A DNA stretch of 10,911 bases. Origin: Hemicentrotus pulcherrimus (taxonomy: Eukaryota > Echinodermata > Echinoidea > Camarodonta > Strongylocentrotidae). The stretch covers positions 106,884 through 117,794 of the forward strand of contig BEXV01001321.1 of NCBI GenBank assembly GCA_003118195.1, written 5' to 3'. The position numbers and the translations under genes were made by a program. Each line of letters starts with the position of its first letter. Positions within the stretch are counted from its first letter, which is position 1. Shown piece by piece: positions 1-7,133 of the stretch. The notes under the pieces were generated by a model that was not told the DNA's origin, did no database searches, and saw only the letters and a list, made by a program, of their open reading frames with translations.

Positions 1-320
1 TCTTCCTCTTCCTCTTCCTCTTCCTCTTCCTCTTCCTCTTCTTCTTCTTCCTCTTCCTCTTCCTCTTCCTCTTCTTCTTCTTCTTCTTCCTCTTCCTCTT
101 CCTCTTCCTCCTCCTCTTCCTCCTCCTCCTTGTCTTCTTCCTTTTCTTCTTCTTCTTCTTCTTCTCCTCCTCCTCCTCCTCCTCCTCCTCTTCCTCTTCT
201 TTTTCTTTTTCTTCTATTTCTCCTTCTTCTCCTCATTCTCCTCATTCTTATTCTTCCTCGTCTTCCACTTCCTCTTATTTTTTGTCTCCTTCTACCTTTT
301 TTTGTGTGGCTAGAATTGTT
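1..320. repeat. Polypyrimidine (TCTTCC/CTT/CCT)n simple-sequence tract
   Basis: The first 300 bases are almost purely C and T: a TCTTCC hexamer run grades into CTT and CCT triplets and then T-rich pyrimidine sequence. Apparent Ser/Pro/Leu reading frames here, and Glu/Arg-rich frames on the other strand, are artefacts of low complexity. The tract lies in the intron upstream of the first exon. Long homopurine-homopyrimidine mirror tracts can form triplex (H-DNA) structures; that is a general property, not something shown here. The left edge is cut by the window. Confidence 0.95.
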
Positions 321-1079
321 AAACGGGTAGGAATACATGTATGTTATTTACAATCAGAGATCACTAAAGCATACCTGCCAACCCTTCCGAATAATCTGGA
401 ATATTCTGATTTTCTGGATTTTTAGGACCTGAAAATCTTGATTATTCTGATTTTTTCTTTTTCCTTTTTTTTGTTGTGTCGTTTGCGCAAAAGCCAAATA
501 AAGCTTGCATTAATGGGTGCATTGTCGAACAGCGAATTTGTACTCGCTTTTTGGTACAGATTTACAGCGTATTGTCAGTTGCACTGCCGCTGCAAGTGCA
601 ACTTCTTATTTTCGAAGTCATACCATGCTAAAAATTCCTAATTGTTATTTTCAAATGTTGGCAGGTATGCTAAAGGTATGGAAAATCTTTCAATGGCAAT
701 GCATTAATTATGGATATCTCATACTTTGGTTTTACCAACAATTAATCAAGATGTATTTTCGTTATTTATTTATTTTAATTCTTTTTTACGGTGGGGGGTC
801 AGTTTTAAAGGTATGACAGAACAATTTGTTCATGAAAACTTATAGTCATGTATAAGAAATTAAAAGAAAGAAAATTACCAATAATGCTAACCTGTTTCCA
901 CATCAACAATCTAGAAAAAGGATTTAAGTGAAAATTTGTATAAAGTATAAATTGTTTAAAGCATGTGTGTATGTTTTTCCTTCGAAAAAATGCATTCTAT
1001 TATAAATGATCATAACATAATATATTGTTGATCTTTGACTTAATACTTACCTTAACAATGTTATTATCAATAATTGCAG
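301..1079 (+). other. Intron sequence upstream of the first visible exon
   Basis: This AT-rich stretch contains the MITE listed separately and otherwise no supported gene. Short open frames (for example 438-641 and 517-816) fall inside or beside the MITE, have no splice context and show no family resemblance. The final 25 bases end in TAATTGCAG, the acceptor used by the first exon; the pyrimidine tract before it is weak. Confidence 0.8.
364..675. mobile_element. MITE-like DNA transposon relic with terminal inverted repeats and target duplication
   Basis: The 13-base end CATACCTGCCAAC (370-382) is matched exactly by its reverse complement GTTGGCAGGTATG (657-669). The pair is flanked by identical CTAAAG hexamers at 364-369 and 670-675, so a 300-bp element with a 6-bp target duplication fits well. 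The base pair just outside the TIR is also complementary, so the exact TIR/TSD boundary may shift by one base. It encodes no transposase, so it is non-autonomous. A resembling fragment (CCTGCCAACCCTT) occurs near 3411, suggesting a multicopy family. Superfamily not assigned. Confidence 0.8.
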
Positions 1080-1173
1080 GCATTGCAGTCTCAGCTGACA
1101 GAGAAAGAGGAACACATTGAGAGGACAAAGAAACTGATGCACAATGTTAGGCAGAAAATCAATAACCTCAGTG
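1080..1173 (+). CDS. TPR: TPR exon a: coiled coil, partial gene
   Basis: Translation in phase 0 starts ALQSQLTEKEEHIERTKK and ends in KINNLS plus one base. The acceptor is TTGCAG (1074-1079) and the donor is GTACGT at 1174. The peptide is charged and heptad-like with no Pro or Gly, as expected near the C-terminal end of the TPR coiled coil that forms the rod of the nuclear basket. A second AG lies 9 nt into the exon (CATTGCAG, ending 1088); using it would remove three codons (ALQ) in frame, so a minor tandem-acceptor isoform is possible. The last base G joins CC of the next exon to make Ala. Confidence 0.88.
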
Positions 1174-1197
1174 GTACGTGATCATAGACATACGATA

Positions 1198-1300
1198 CAA
1201 ATAATGTTAATAATAATAACAATAATAATCTTTATTTAAATAGCACTTAATACAAAAAATTGTCTATGTAAATGCCATGCTGTTGGTCCTATCCCAATAC
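1198..1300 (-). repeat. Retroposon 3' tail (L2/CR1-type or SINE) with ATT microsatellite
   Basis: Read on the minus strand, the sequence contains AAGTGCTATTTAAATAAAG followed by a run of TTATTATTGTTATTATTA. That is the same tail architecture (GCGCTATATAAA then a TTA-type microsatellite) seen at the ends of several other elements in this window. Only the 3' end is recognisable; the 5' boundary near 1300 is uncertain. Confidence 0.55.
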
Positions 1301-1536
1301 ATAGCTTTAAACTTCCCAAACCATTCCCATTTTGAAGGAATGATTTCTATTTAGGGGCCTTGAAAGTAGTGTTACGAAGCCTACCTGCTTTATACAGAGA
1401 TGCCTTTGATGGCTGCTTCATGTATGGAAAGCTGCATAGTCTGTTGATGCTCTCTTTTCCTTGAAAGCTTTTTTCAAATGTCTGTGCAAAGTGGTACATT
1501 TTCATTTTATTTTCATCTATGTTCCTCTTGTCCCAG

Positions 1537-1724
1537 CCGACAAAGAGAAGATGACAGCCGAGAACAACAGGTTGAAGAGTCAGATGGATGAGCTGAGAGG
1601 AGAGATCTCGGCCATCAGCGGTCTCATGAACCAGCAGGAGCGCAGCCAAGCCACCCAGAAGACGGAGTACGAAGGGCGCATCCAAGAACTACAGAGGGAG
1701 CTCGAGGATAGTCGACAAACCCTC
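1537..1724 (+). CDS. TPR: TPR exon b: coiled coil
   Basis: Translation begins DKEKMTAENNRLKSQMDELR, continues with a Gln/Glu-rich helix containing YEGRIQELQRELEDSR, and ends QTL in phase 0. The acceptor is CCTCTTGTCCCAG (ending 1536) with a good pyrimidine tract. The donor at 1725 is GTAATG preceded by C, a rather weak site, but skipping it leads to an in-frame stop soon after, at 1742 or beyond. The high Glu/Gln/Lys/Arg content without prolines is typical of the distal TPR rod. A minus-strand open frame across 1347-1685 is a shadow of this exon. Confidence 0.92.
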
Positions 1725-1729
1725 GTAAT

Positions 1730-2062
1730 GATTACTTATTACTCAGAATTTAAATCAAATCAATTCAAATCAAATCATTTATTTCCAAATTCCAACATCA
1801 ATTAAAACAATGTTTAAAAAAATAGTCAATGGGCAATAAAAACATTATAAACTATCACATTTCAATCAAACGATTAAGATTTAAAATACAAAATTTTATT
1901 GTGTATTTTTGTGTATTTGTATCTGTATTGTAAGATATTTGAAATGTAATTTGTTTGTGACAGCAGGCCTCCCTTGTAAAGCAGGCCTTGCAGCTTGAAT
2001 GGGACTACCTTGCTTTTTATAAAGAAAACATGAATAAATAAATAAATAAATAGATAAAAACA
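1730..2062 (+). repeat. Retroposon-derived sequence ending in an AAATA tail, within intron b
   Basis: The segment opens with ATCAAATCAATTCAAATCAAATC-type low complexity (about 1750-1780) and later has GCAGGCCTCCCTTGTAAAGC (1963-1982). It ends in GAATAAATAAATAAATAAAT (about 2033-2052), a tail like those of L2/CR1-like LINEs and their SINEs. The minus-strand frame 1874-2122 across it is AT-rich translation without family features. The start boundary is a guess; no target duplication was found. Confidence 0.4.
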
Positions 2063-2355
2063 AGTATAGCATTCAATGAGAAACAAAGTGAAGAAAGGGG
2101 CAAAGTAGACCGTATGATACATAATTAAGTATTAACAGACTACATTAAAAACACAAGTGGATATTTGGAAAATGGTGAACACAATGAAAGTCAGGTTTGT
2201 GGCTTGTTAGGATGTGTACACCTAGTTTATGTATTCGCTTGTTTTTCATTATTATTATACAATTTAGATATGATATAAAGATATATAGTGTGAAAATCGA
2301 CGAATAACCTTTGACTGAATTACTAACATCACTTATTTGTTCTCTCTTATCCAAG

Positions 2356-2477
2356 CAACGAGCCCTTGAAGAGCAACAGCACCAGGAACAGGTGAGAGAG
2401 ATGCAGCCCTTGATTGACCAATCAGATCAAGCGTTACTCAGTCAGCCAGGGACATCGGGAACATCAGACAGGCAGAG
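2356..2477 (+). CDS. TPR: TPR exon c: end of coiled coil and start of disordered tail
   Basis: Phase 0 translation begins QRALEEQQHQEQVREMQP, then LIDQSDQALLSQPGTSGTSD, and ends RQ plus AG. The acceptor follows TTCTCTCTTATCCAAG (ending 2355) and the donor is GTGAGG at 2478. The coil breaks at the first Pro and Gly residues, marking the transition to the unstructured tail of TPR. An internal CAG|GTGAGA at 2392 is a better-looking donor on paper, but using it ends in phase 0 and would shift the next exon out of frame, so the longer exon is preferred. AG plus G of the next exon makes Arg. Confidence 0.88.
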
Positions 2478-2551
2478 GTGAGGTTACGACTCGAAGCAGT
2501 TTTCCAAGATCCATGGGGAAATATCTAAAATATATTTGATCTCCCACATTT

Positions 2552-2750
2552 ATTTTGTGTGTGTATTGGGTTTTTTACAGATGTGTATCAATCAGATCTG
2601 ATTATTTACTTCTGGGGACCAACCTTTAAACGTCACCATCTGAAAGACGTGACGCAGTTTTGAACCTGCGGTCCTCGGCTGAATCAGTTTGTAACTTCCA
2701 CTTTTAGCTGGACTACAGGCGCACGCCACAACGCCTAGTTAATTTAGTAT
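2552..2750 (+). mobile_element. SINE family B copy, sense orientation, 3' truncated
   Basis: From TGTGTGTATTGGG (about 2557) through CAATCAGATCTGATTATTTA, GGGGACCAACCTTTAAA and the B-box-like GTTTTGAACCT (2657-2667), this is a near copy, in opposite orientation, of 8860-9012. It ends in TAGCTGGACTACAGGCGCAC (2705-2724) and following bases, which resemble the antisense of 7SL/Alu sequence (see findings). Divergence from the other copy and lack of the 3' TTA-type tail show it is an old truncated insertion. It lies in intron c and has no coding capacity. Confidence 0.7.
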
Positions 2751-3482
2751 TGGCCCTGTCTTATAAAGAGTTGGATTGGAGGATATAAAAACAAGAAAGA
2801 TGGTGTTCTTTTGGATAGAAATCTAAATTGGGTATTTCATAATTATTTCAGATATTTAGATATAGACTTGTGTACAGATTTGCAAAAAAATTGGTTATTC
2901 ACAATTATAATGAAAAATGTAAAGATATCAGAAGTCAAAGGACATTGTGGTTAAGGTGATACTTAACTGTTCTTGGGAAAGTCACTGTCGTTCAATCACT
3001 GTTGGTATCCAGATTAAACTACCTTATTTTATCTCTCCCCTATCCAGGTGAAAATCTTTTGAAAGATATAAATGCTCACTTTTATAGTTTCATATGAGGG
3101 GAGAAACCTGATAAAATAAGTAGAAATCAAATGTCACAAAGTTATGCATGTGTAGGGGTCAAAATGATAGATATATATACACACCTTGCCAATCATTGAA
3201 AATCTCCTGAATTAAGAGATTGGTAAATGGCTCAATAGATTGTAATATCCTCTGTCTTTTGCAATGTCTCTTGCCTGAACCGCATTTTTTAAAATTATAT
3301 ATGGGAAACAATTATTTTTGGGAACTGGCAGGTAAAACAAAGAACCTGTTTTGGAAAGAAATGTTTTTTGCTTATAGTACACTCTTATCCACGCATTGCG
3401 ATAACATTTCCTGCCAACCCTTATGGAATAATGATTACTAACTAAAACAATCTCATTTGTTTAACACCCAAAGTACTTCCAG
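2751..3482 (+). other. Remainder of intron c, with branch point
   Basis: This AT-rich intron holds no supported gene; the short frame 3220-3441 has no family features. A perfect branch-site consensus TACTAAC sits at 3436-3442, 40 nt upstream of the acceptor TACTTCCAG (ending 3482). That supports the start of exon d, whose pyrimidine tract is weak. An imperfect inverted repeat lies at 3019-3041 and 3097-3123. Confidence 0.7.
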
Positions 3483-3739
3483 GGAAGAGGCCCCGCCCAC
3501 TGCCAACATTCGACCAATGGCGTCGCCTGCCTCGTCCGTGGGCCAATCTAAAGGCACCTCCTCTCAGAGCACTGCCAAAGTGACGGCCAGCATCCGCCCC
3601 ATCGCTGTTACCAGGATACAGACCGGTGTCAACTTCATCACCACCATGACCACACCCACTACCATGGTGACACCCATGGCAACCGTCATGCCGCAGACCG
3701 TAGAGGCACCGGTGGCCGATCAGGGCTCGGAACAAGAAG
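3483..3739 (+). CDS. TPR: TPR exon d: Thr/Ser/Pro-rich disordered tail
   Basis: Starting with one base that completes Arg, the exon reads EEAPPTANIRPMASPASS, then VTASIRPIAVTRIQ, then TTPTTMVTPMATVMPQ, and ends GSEQE plus G. The paired N/S-IRP motifs and the ATVMP motif are the clearest match to vertebrate TPR, whose tail has TASI(K/R)P-like repeats followed by TPTATVMP. The region is low in charge and predicted unstructured; Thr, Ser and Pro density suggests phosphorylation, but that is inference. The donor is GTGACT at 3740. The exon is markedly GC-richer than its introns. The minus-strand Gly/His-rich frame 3442-3822 is a shadow. Confidence 0.93.
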
Positions 3740-4450
3740 GTGACTATCAACCAATTCTTTACAAAAAAATCTTGTTTTTCAGGTGCTTTTTCAAATGTCA
3801 TTAAATTTTTTAAATCTCTCACTAAGAAGAAAATGTCAGGGAATATTTTTAATGCTTAGAACTTTTACCATGCCAATGGCATCAAATGCTCCACAAAATT
3901 TACTATAATTATGTTTGTAGTGAAAATGGCAGGGTCTTAGGTTTTGAAATCGAAACTAAAATTTATTGCGAACTCTATTTCCAAGAAAGATGTTTTAGGC
4001 CTGGGGAGTGTTTCACAAAGATCCTAAGTTGGACTTAACAATTATTGAAAGCTGTAAGAATCTATGAAATATTTTGAAAAAGCTATTTTAAAAGGCATAA
4101 AATGTCGATTCAAACCATTCATATTTCCTATTATTAAGAAGATTTCATGTTCTTGATGCGCAATTCATGAAAATTCTAAAAATACTTGAATTTTCGCTTT
4201 TGAATATATTTTATTTCAAGGCTTCAAATGGCTCTCCAAAATGTTAAAGTCTAACTTTGAGTTAAGTTCCACTTAGGATCTTTGGAAACACCCCCCCCTA
4301 AAATTGTAAAGGAAAACATTAATAACACATCAAACCTTGACTCTTGGAAGTTCCTTTCTGGCATATTTTTGTACCCTGAATGAAGTGATGGGTGTTAGGA
4401 AATGAGAAATGATTTAAAGATGATGGTTTTCTCCTCTGCATGTTTCACAG
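3740..4450 (+). other. Intron d, carrying a foldback element
   Basis: Apart from the inverted-repeat element listed separately, I see only AT-rich sequence with a C8 run at 4291-4298. The intron ends TGCATGTTTCACAG, a good acceptor. No gene is supported. Confidence 0.7.
4001..4300. mobile_element. Foldback/MITE-like element with long imperfect inverted repeats
   Basis: The left arm GTGTTTCACAAAGATCCTAA (4008-4027) continues into GTTGGACTTAAC (to 4039). The right arm is 4261-4291, whose reverse complement reads GTGTTTCCAAAGATCCTAAG and then TGGAACTTAAC. The arms pair over about 31 bases with a few mismatches and a single-base indel, around a 220-bp AT-rich centre. No coding potential. The outer ends are probably slightly beyond the arms; a target duplication was not identified. 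Confidence 0.75.
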
Positions 4451-4657
4451 ATTCCAACGACCAACCATTCCAGCAGGACACCCCAGTAGCCCCCATCGCT
4501 CCGGCCACACCCATCCAGGCTGTCCAGCCCACCCAGCAGACCCCGCCCACTGCACAGACTCCGCCTACTCAGCAGACTGCGCCCATGGCTGCAGTAGAGC
4601 GACGGACAACTGACCAGGAACCTCAAGGACAAGAGAGTCACAGGGATGATGATACAG
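4451..4657 (+). CDS. TPR: TPR exon e: Pro/Gln/Thr-rich disordered tail
   Basis: Two bases complete Asp, then the exon reads SNDQPFQQDTPVAPIAPATP, followed by a T-P-P-T/Q-Q repeat segment (QQTPPTAQTPPTQQTAP), VERRTTDQEPQGQESHRDD and DT plus G. The acceptor is TTTCACAG (ending 4450); the donor is the perfect GTGAGT at 4658. The Pro/Gln/Thr composition fits the TPR tail, which resembles human TPR there in character rather than residue by residue. From 4489 to its end this exon is repeated at 6334-6502, and its last 46 nt are repeated again at 4818-4863. Confidence 0.9.
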
Positions 4658-4927
4658 GTGAGTGTGCCCCCAGTATAGGCATTTAATCTGCAATAGCCTC
4701 TCTCTATCCAGGTGTGACATACATGCAGCTACAAGCCAGTCCTAGCTTGGGAGGGGGTGGGGGAATGAATATAAGCATACAAAGTATTGAAACACTAGAT
4801 TTCAACCTTGAGAGACTGACCAGGAACCTCAAGGACAAGAGAGTCACAGGGATGACGATACAGGTAAGTGTGCCCCCAGCATGGGCATTTAATCAGCAAT
4901 AGCCTCTCTCTATCCAGGTGTTACATA

Positions 4928-5031
4928 CCGTAAATCTCCGTGTATATGACGCACTCGTGTATAAGACGCACCCCGACTTTTGAATTTTCCCGACGGTAAA
5001 AAAAGTGCGTCTTATACACAGAGATTTACGG
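4928..5031. mobile_element. 104-bp MITE with 27-bp TIRs and TA target duplication
   Basis: Left end CCGTAAATCTCCGTGTATAT (continuing GACGCAC, 4928-4954) and right end (5005-5031, reverse complement CCGTAAATCTCTGTGTATAA then GACGCAC) differ at two of 27 positions. TA dinucleotides flank both ends (4926-4927, 5032-5033), as for Tc1/mariner-type elements. The uninterrupted equivalent of the target (ACATACATGCAGCTACA, around 4717-4733) is present in the first tandem unit, so this is a clean insertion with a paralogous empty site. Non-autonomous, no ORF. Confidence 0.88.
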
Positions 5032-5058
5032 TAGCTACACCCAAGGGAGACAAGAAAA

Positions 5059-5092
5059 GTGGTCTTTATAGACAGGTGGTCTTAATGTACAG
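5059..5092 (+). repeat. Two tandem 17-bp units
   Basis: GTGGTCTTTATAGACAG (5059-5075) is followed directly by GTGGTCTTAATGTACAG (5076-5092), differing at three positions. It lies between the MITE and the resumption of the duplicated intron unit, so it belongs to extra inserted sequence. No function is apparent. Confidence 0.6.
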
Positions 5093-5218
5093 GTTTCTTT
5101 AGTACATGTGTCATTTGTGGGAAATGAATTTAAGCATACAAAGTATTGATACACTATAACTTGAGAGACTCCAAATTTTTGCTGTGAAGGGTTTTAGTAC
5201 GTTTTTGGTAAAGGTTTA

Positions 5219-5410
5219 AGCCCCACTGTCCTACTTGTAGCTACTTGCTCCCTCTATATAGAAAACTTCTCCAATCGGTGCCTGTTGGTCCCCCATGATC
5301 CTCTATTTCTTATGTTATTTGAGAGCTGAGTTGATGAGATTGCCACCTGTCAGTGACCTCTCTGTGTGGTCTAATCCCTCCTAGCCACACTAGTGTTGAT
5401 AAGCTTTAAT
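5219..5410 (+). repeat. Dispersed intronic block, shared with 7921-8037
   Basis: AGCCCCACTGTCCTACTTG at the start and GAGAGCTGAGTTGATGAGAT through CCACCTGTCAGTGACCT (5321-5359) closely match 7921-8037. The first lies upstream of exon f, the second downstream of the copied exon f and just before exon g. The block is missing from the position equivalent to 5219 in the second copy (near 6985). It may be an uncatalogued repeat family, or evidence of rearrangement. Confidence 0.6.
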
Positions 5411-5616
5411 ACTAAAAAGGGAGAAACTGCTGGAAGTATTTGAGCAGTTTCTTCAGTAACATTTAATGTAAAAATAGCAATCAATAACATCCTTAATGTA
5501 CGCCATTGGCAACAATTGCCATTCAAAGTGAGTGATGGGACTTAAATAACAAGGCTACTAAATACAAATTGCTCATGATCAACATTATAAATGTTCTCCT
5601 CTTTTTAAATCCCTAG

Positions 5617-5701
5617 GACCTTCAGGTGGTCAGACAGGAGGGTCATCATTGTCACCGGGCAGTGCTGCATCCAAGAGACCAAGGGATGACCCAACAGAAG
5701 G
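5617..5701 (+). CDS. TPR: TPR exon f: first basic cluster of the nuclear-localisation region (copy 1)
   Basis: GA completes Gly, then PSGGQTGGSSLSPGSAAS, KRPRDD, PTE and a final GG. The acceptor is CTCTTTTTAAATCCCTAG (ending 5616) and the donor is GTAAGA at 5702. The SSLSPGSAASKRPRDD segment parallels human TPR SSSLPKRTREEE, the first half of its bipartite nuclear-localisation signal, which recruits importin alpha/beta. The exon ends in phase 2, matching exon g. An 85-nt copy at 7416-7500 is identical in sequence, with a GTGAGA donor. Only one can be used at a time if the frame is to hold with exon g. Confidence 0.9.
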
Positions 5702-5732
5702 GTAAGATGACCTTTGATTAGCCTTTGATACT

Positions 5733-5985
5733 CTTAATAATATTAATAACAATAACAGCTTCTTGTATAGCACATACAACTGTACGTCCGTCACGTCGTG
5801 ATGCCCCTGCCGCTGCCCCGAATATCAGGAATGAATTCCTGCCAGGTACCCATTAACATCACCTGGGTTGAGTGTGGCAAATGTAGATCAATGTCTTGCC
5901 AAAGGACATCAGTGTCACGGTGGGACTTGAACAGCAGACCTTGTGATCGACAGTCCGGTGACATATCCACTCGACCACGACACCT
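5733..5985 (-). mobile_element. tRNA-derived SINE (family A) with pol III boxes
   Basis: Read on the minus strand, the head has box A TGGTCGAGTGG (5967-5977) and box B GTTCAAGTCCC (5922-5932), 34 nt apart, as in a tRNA. A body follows (ATTGATCTACATTTGCCACA), then ATGGGTACCTGGCAGGAATT, and the element ends in GTGCTATACAAGAAG plus a TTATT-type microsatellite. These are hallmarks of tRNA-derived SINEs whose 3' tail is borrowed from an L2/CR1-like LINE. It sits 32 nt after exon f. The equivalent insertion is present at 7532-7753. A plus-strand open frame at 5798-6151 across it is not a gene. Confidence 0.8.
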
Positions 5986-6333
5986 CTACATACATGTAAG
6001 ACATTCTGTCCAAGCTATAGAGAGAGATTTGCACGATCTTCAGCTAATACTTAAGCACACAAAACCAAACCCCACTTCAAAACCCTGGAGCCAAAGAATC
6101 AATTATAGAAGCACCCTTTTAATGAAATCTTATTTTGGCATCCAATATTGACCCTTTAAAGGCATTGTTAAGCAATGTTCAAATTTGAGATGCAGCATGG
6201 CCCTACGTGTTATCAGTGTCTGTGATATGGTGTAATAATTGAAGCCCTAAACAAAATTCGCTCCAAAATGGTCATTAAGTGTCTCAAAAAAAGTAATAAT
6301 CTTTGAGTGACCACTTTTACTGTACTCATTCNC

Positions 6334-6502
6334 GCCCCCATCGCTCCGGCCACACCCATCCAGGCTGTCCAGCCCACCCAGCAGACCCCGCCCACTGCAC
6401 AGACTCCGCCTACTCAGCAGACTGCGCCCATGGCTGCAGTAGAGCGGCGGACAACTGACCAGGAACCTCAAGGACAAGAGAGTCACAGGGATGACGATAC
6501 AG
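6334..6502 (+). pseudogene. TPR: Truncated copy of TPR exon e
   Basis: The 169 nt match 4489-4657 without indels; CGA to CGG (Arg) and GAT to GAC (Asp) are the only changes. The donor GTGAGT (6503) is intact and is followed by a C10 run. There is no acceptor: upstream is unrelated sequence ending in CATTCN. As assembled it cannot be spliced in as exon e. If the N marks a contig join, the missing part may exist in the true haplotype. Confidence 0.85.
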
Positions 6503-6536
6503 GTGAGTGTGCCCCCCCCCCAGTATAGGCATTTAA

Positions 6537-6832
6537 TATACAAATAATACACAGCAGTGACGGCATTAATAAGAATTTCCCACACAGGTACCTTAGGAAC
6601 AGCCTAACACTGTTTGGACTGTGTTGATTGTACATGTACCGAGTGTGGGTAATTTTACTAATGGTCAAACAAAATGATGTGTATTATTTGTTTTATTAGA
6701 TTTTTTATCATTTGTTTTACAAAATGTTTTATAACATGATTTTACTAATGATGGTCATTAGCATTTGATAATGACCCGTCGTTATCAAAATCCGATTATT
6801 TGATTAGGATCCACGTCATCATCTTATAATCT
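6537..6832. mobile_element. Unclassified ~296-bp insertion in the second copy
   Basis: In copy 1, GGCATTTAAT is directly followed by CTGCAATAGCC. Here the same landmarks are separated by about 296 bases that begin ATACAAATAATACACAGC and end CACGTCATCATCTTATAAT. The insertion is AT-rich and non-coding, and I cannot see convincing terminal repeats; AAT occurs at both edges. It is inferred to be mobile only from presence/absence between the two copies. Confidence 0.5.
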
Positions 6833-7133
6833 GCAATAGCCTCTCTATTCAGGTGTAACATAGTTACAAACCAGTCCTAATTGATTGGGAAGAATTTAAA
6901 CATACAAAGTATTGAAACACTAGATTTCAAAACTTGAGAGCCCTGAGAGACTCCAAATCTTTGCTGTGAAGGTTATAAGGTAAGCTGTAGTAAAGGGCTA
7001 CCAAGAACAGAGAAATTGCTGGAAGAACTGGAGCAGTTTCTTCAGTAACATTTAATGTAAAAATAGCAATCAATAATATCCCTAATGTACTCCATTGGTA
7101 ACAATTAAGTGACTGGATCTAAATCATAAGGCA

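Larger units (their letters stand above)
4609..5175 (+). repeat. 206-bp tandem duplication across the exon e donor
   Basis: The unit beginning ACTGACCAGGAACC at 4609 (last 49 nt of exon e plus 157 nt of intron) restarts at 4815. The second unit carries the 46-nt exon remnant 4818-4863, a donor GTAAGT at 4864, the same GGCATTTAATC and CCTCTCTCTATCCAG landmarks, and then a MITE insertion at 4928. It resumes with GAATTTAAGCATACAAAGTA and continues into unique intron near 5172. The exon remnant has GAC where exon e has GAT, as does the distant copy at 6334-6502. That distant copy has only one unit, so the tandem duplication is specific to this copy or was lost from the other. Confidence 0.85.

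Noticed and set aside
130..330. Open frame encoding Ser/Pro/Leu runs
   Set aside because: It is a translation of the polypyrimidine repeat with no splice sites or family features.
1347..1685. Minus-strand 112-codon frame
   Set aside because: It overlaps TPR exon b antisense; the plus-strand frame has splice sites and coiled-coil composition, this one has neither.
2392..2397. Alternative donor GTGAGA inside exon c
   Set aside because: It would end the exon in phase 0 and throw exon d out of frame; the donor at 2478 keeps the frame.
2705..2750. Human DNA contamination (Alu)
   Set aside because: The Alu-like stretch is embedded in a repeat that has other diverged copies in this same window, so it belongs to this genome.
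3442..3822. Minus-strand Gly/His-rich 126-codon frame
   Set aside because: It is a shadow of the GC-rich exon d; the plus-strand reading matches TPR motifs.
5922..5977. Functional tRNA gene on the minus strand
   Set aside because: Box A and box B are present, but the cloverleaf stems do not pair well and the sequence continues into a SINE body and tail, so it is a SINE head.
5798..6151. Plus-strand 117-codon frame
   Set aside because: It runs across the antisense of a tRNA-derived SINE; no conserved protein features.
6247..6585. Minus-strand frame with SRRSLCSGRGLLGGLDSLDG
   Set aside because: Antisense of the copied exon e, and it crosses the undetermined base.
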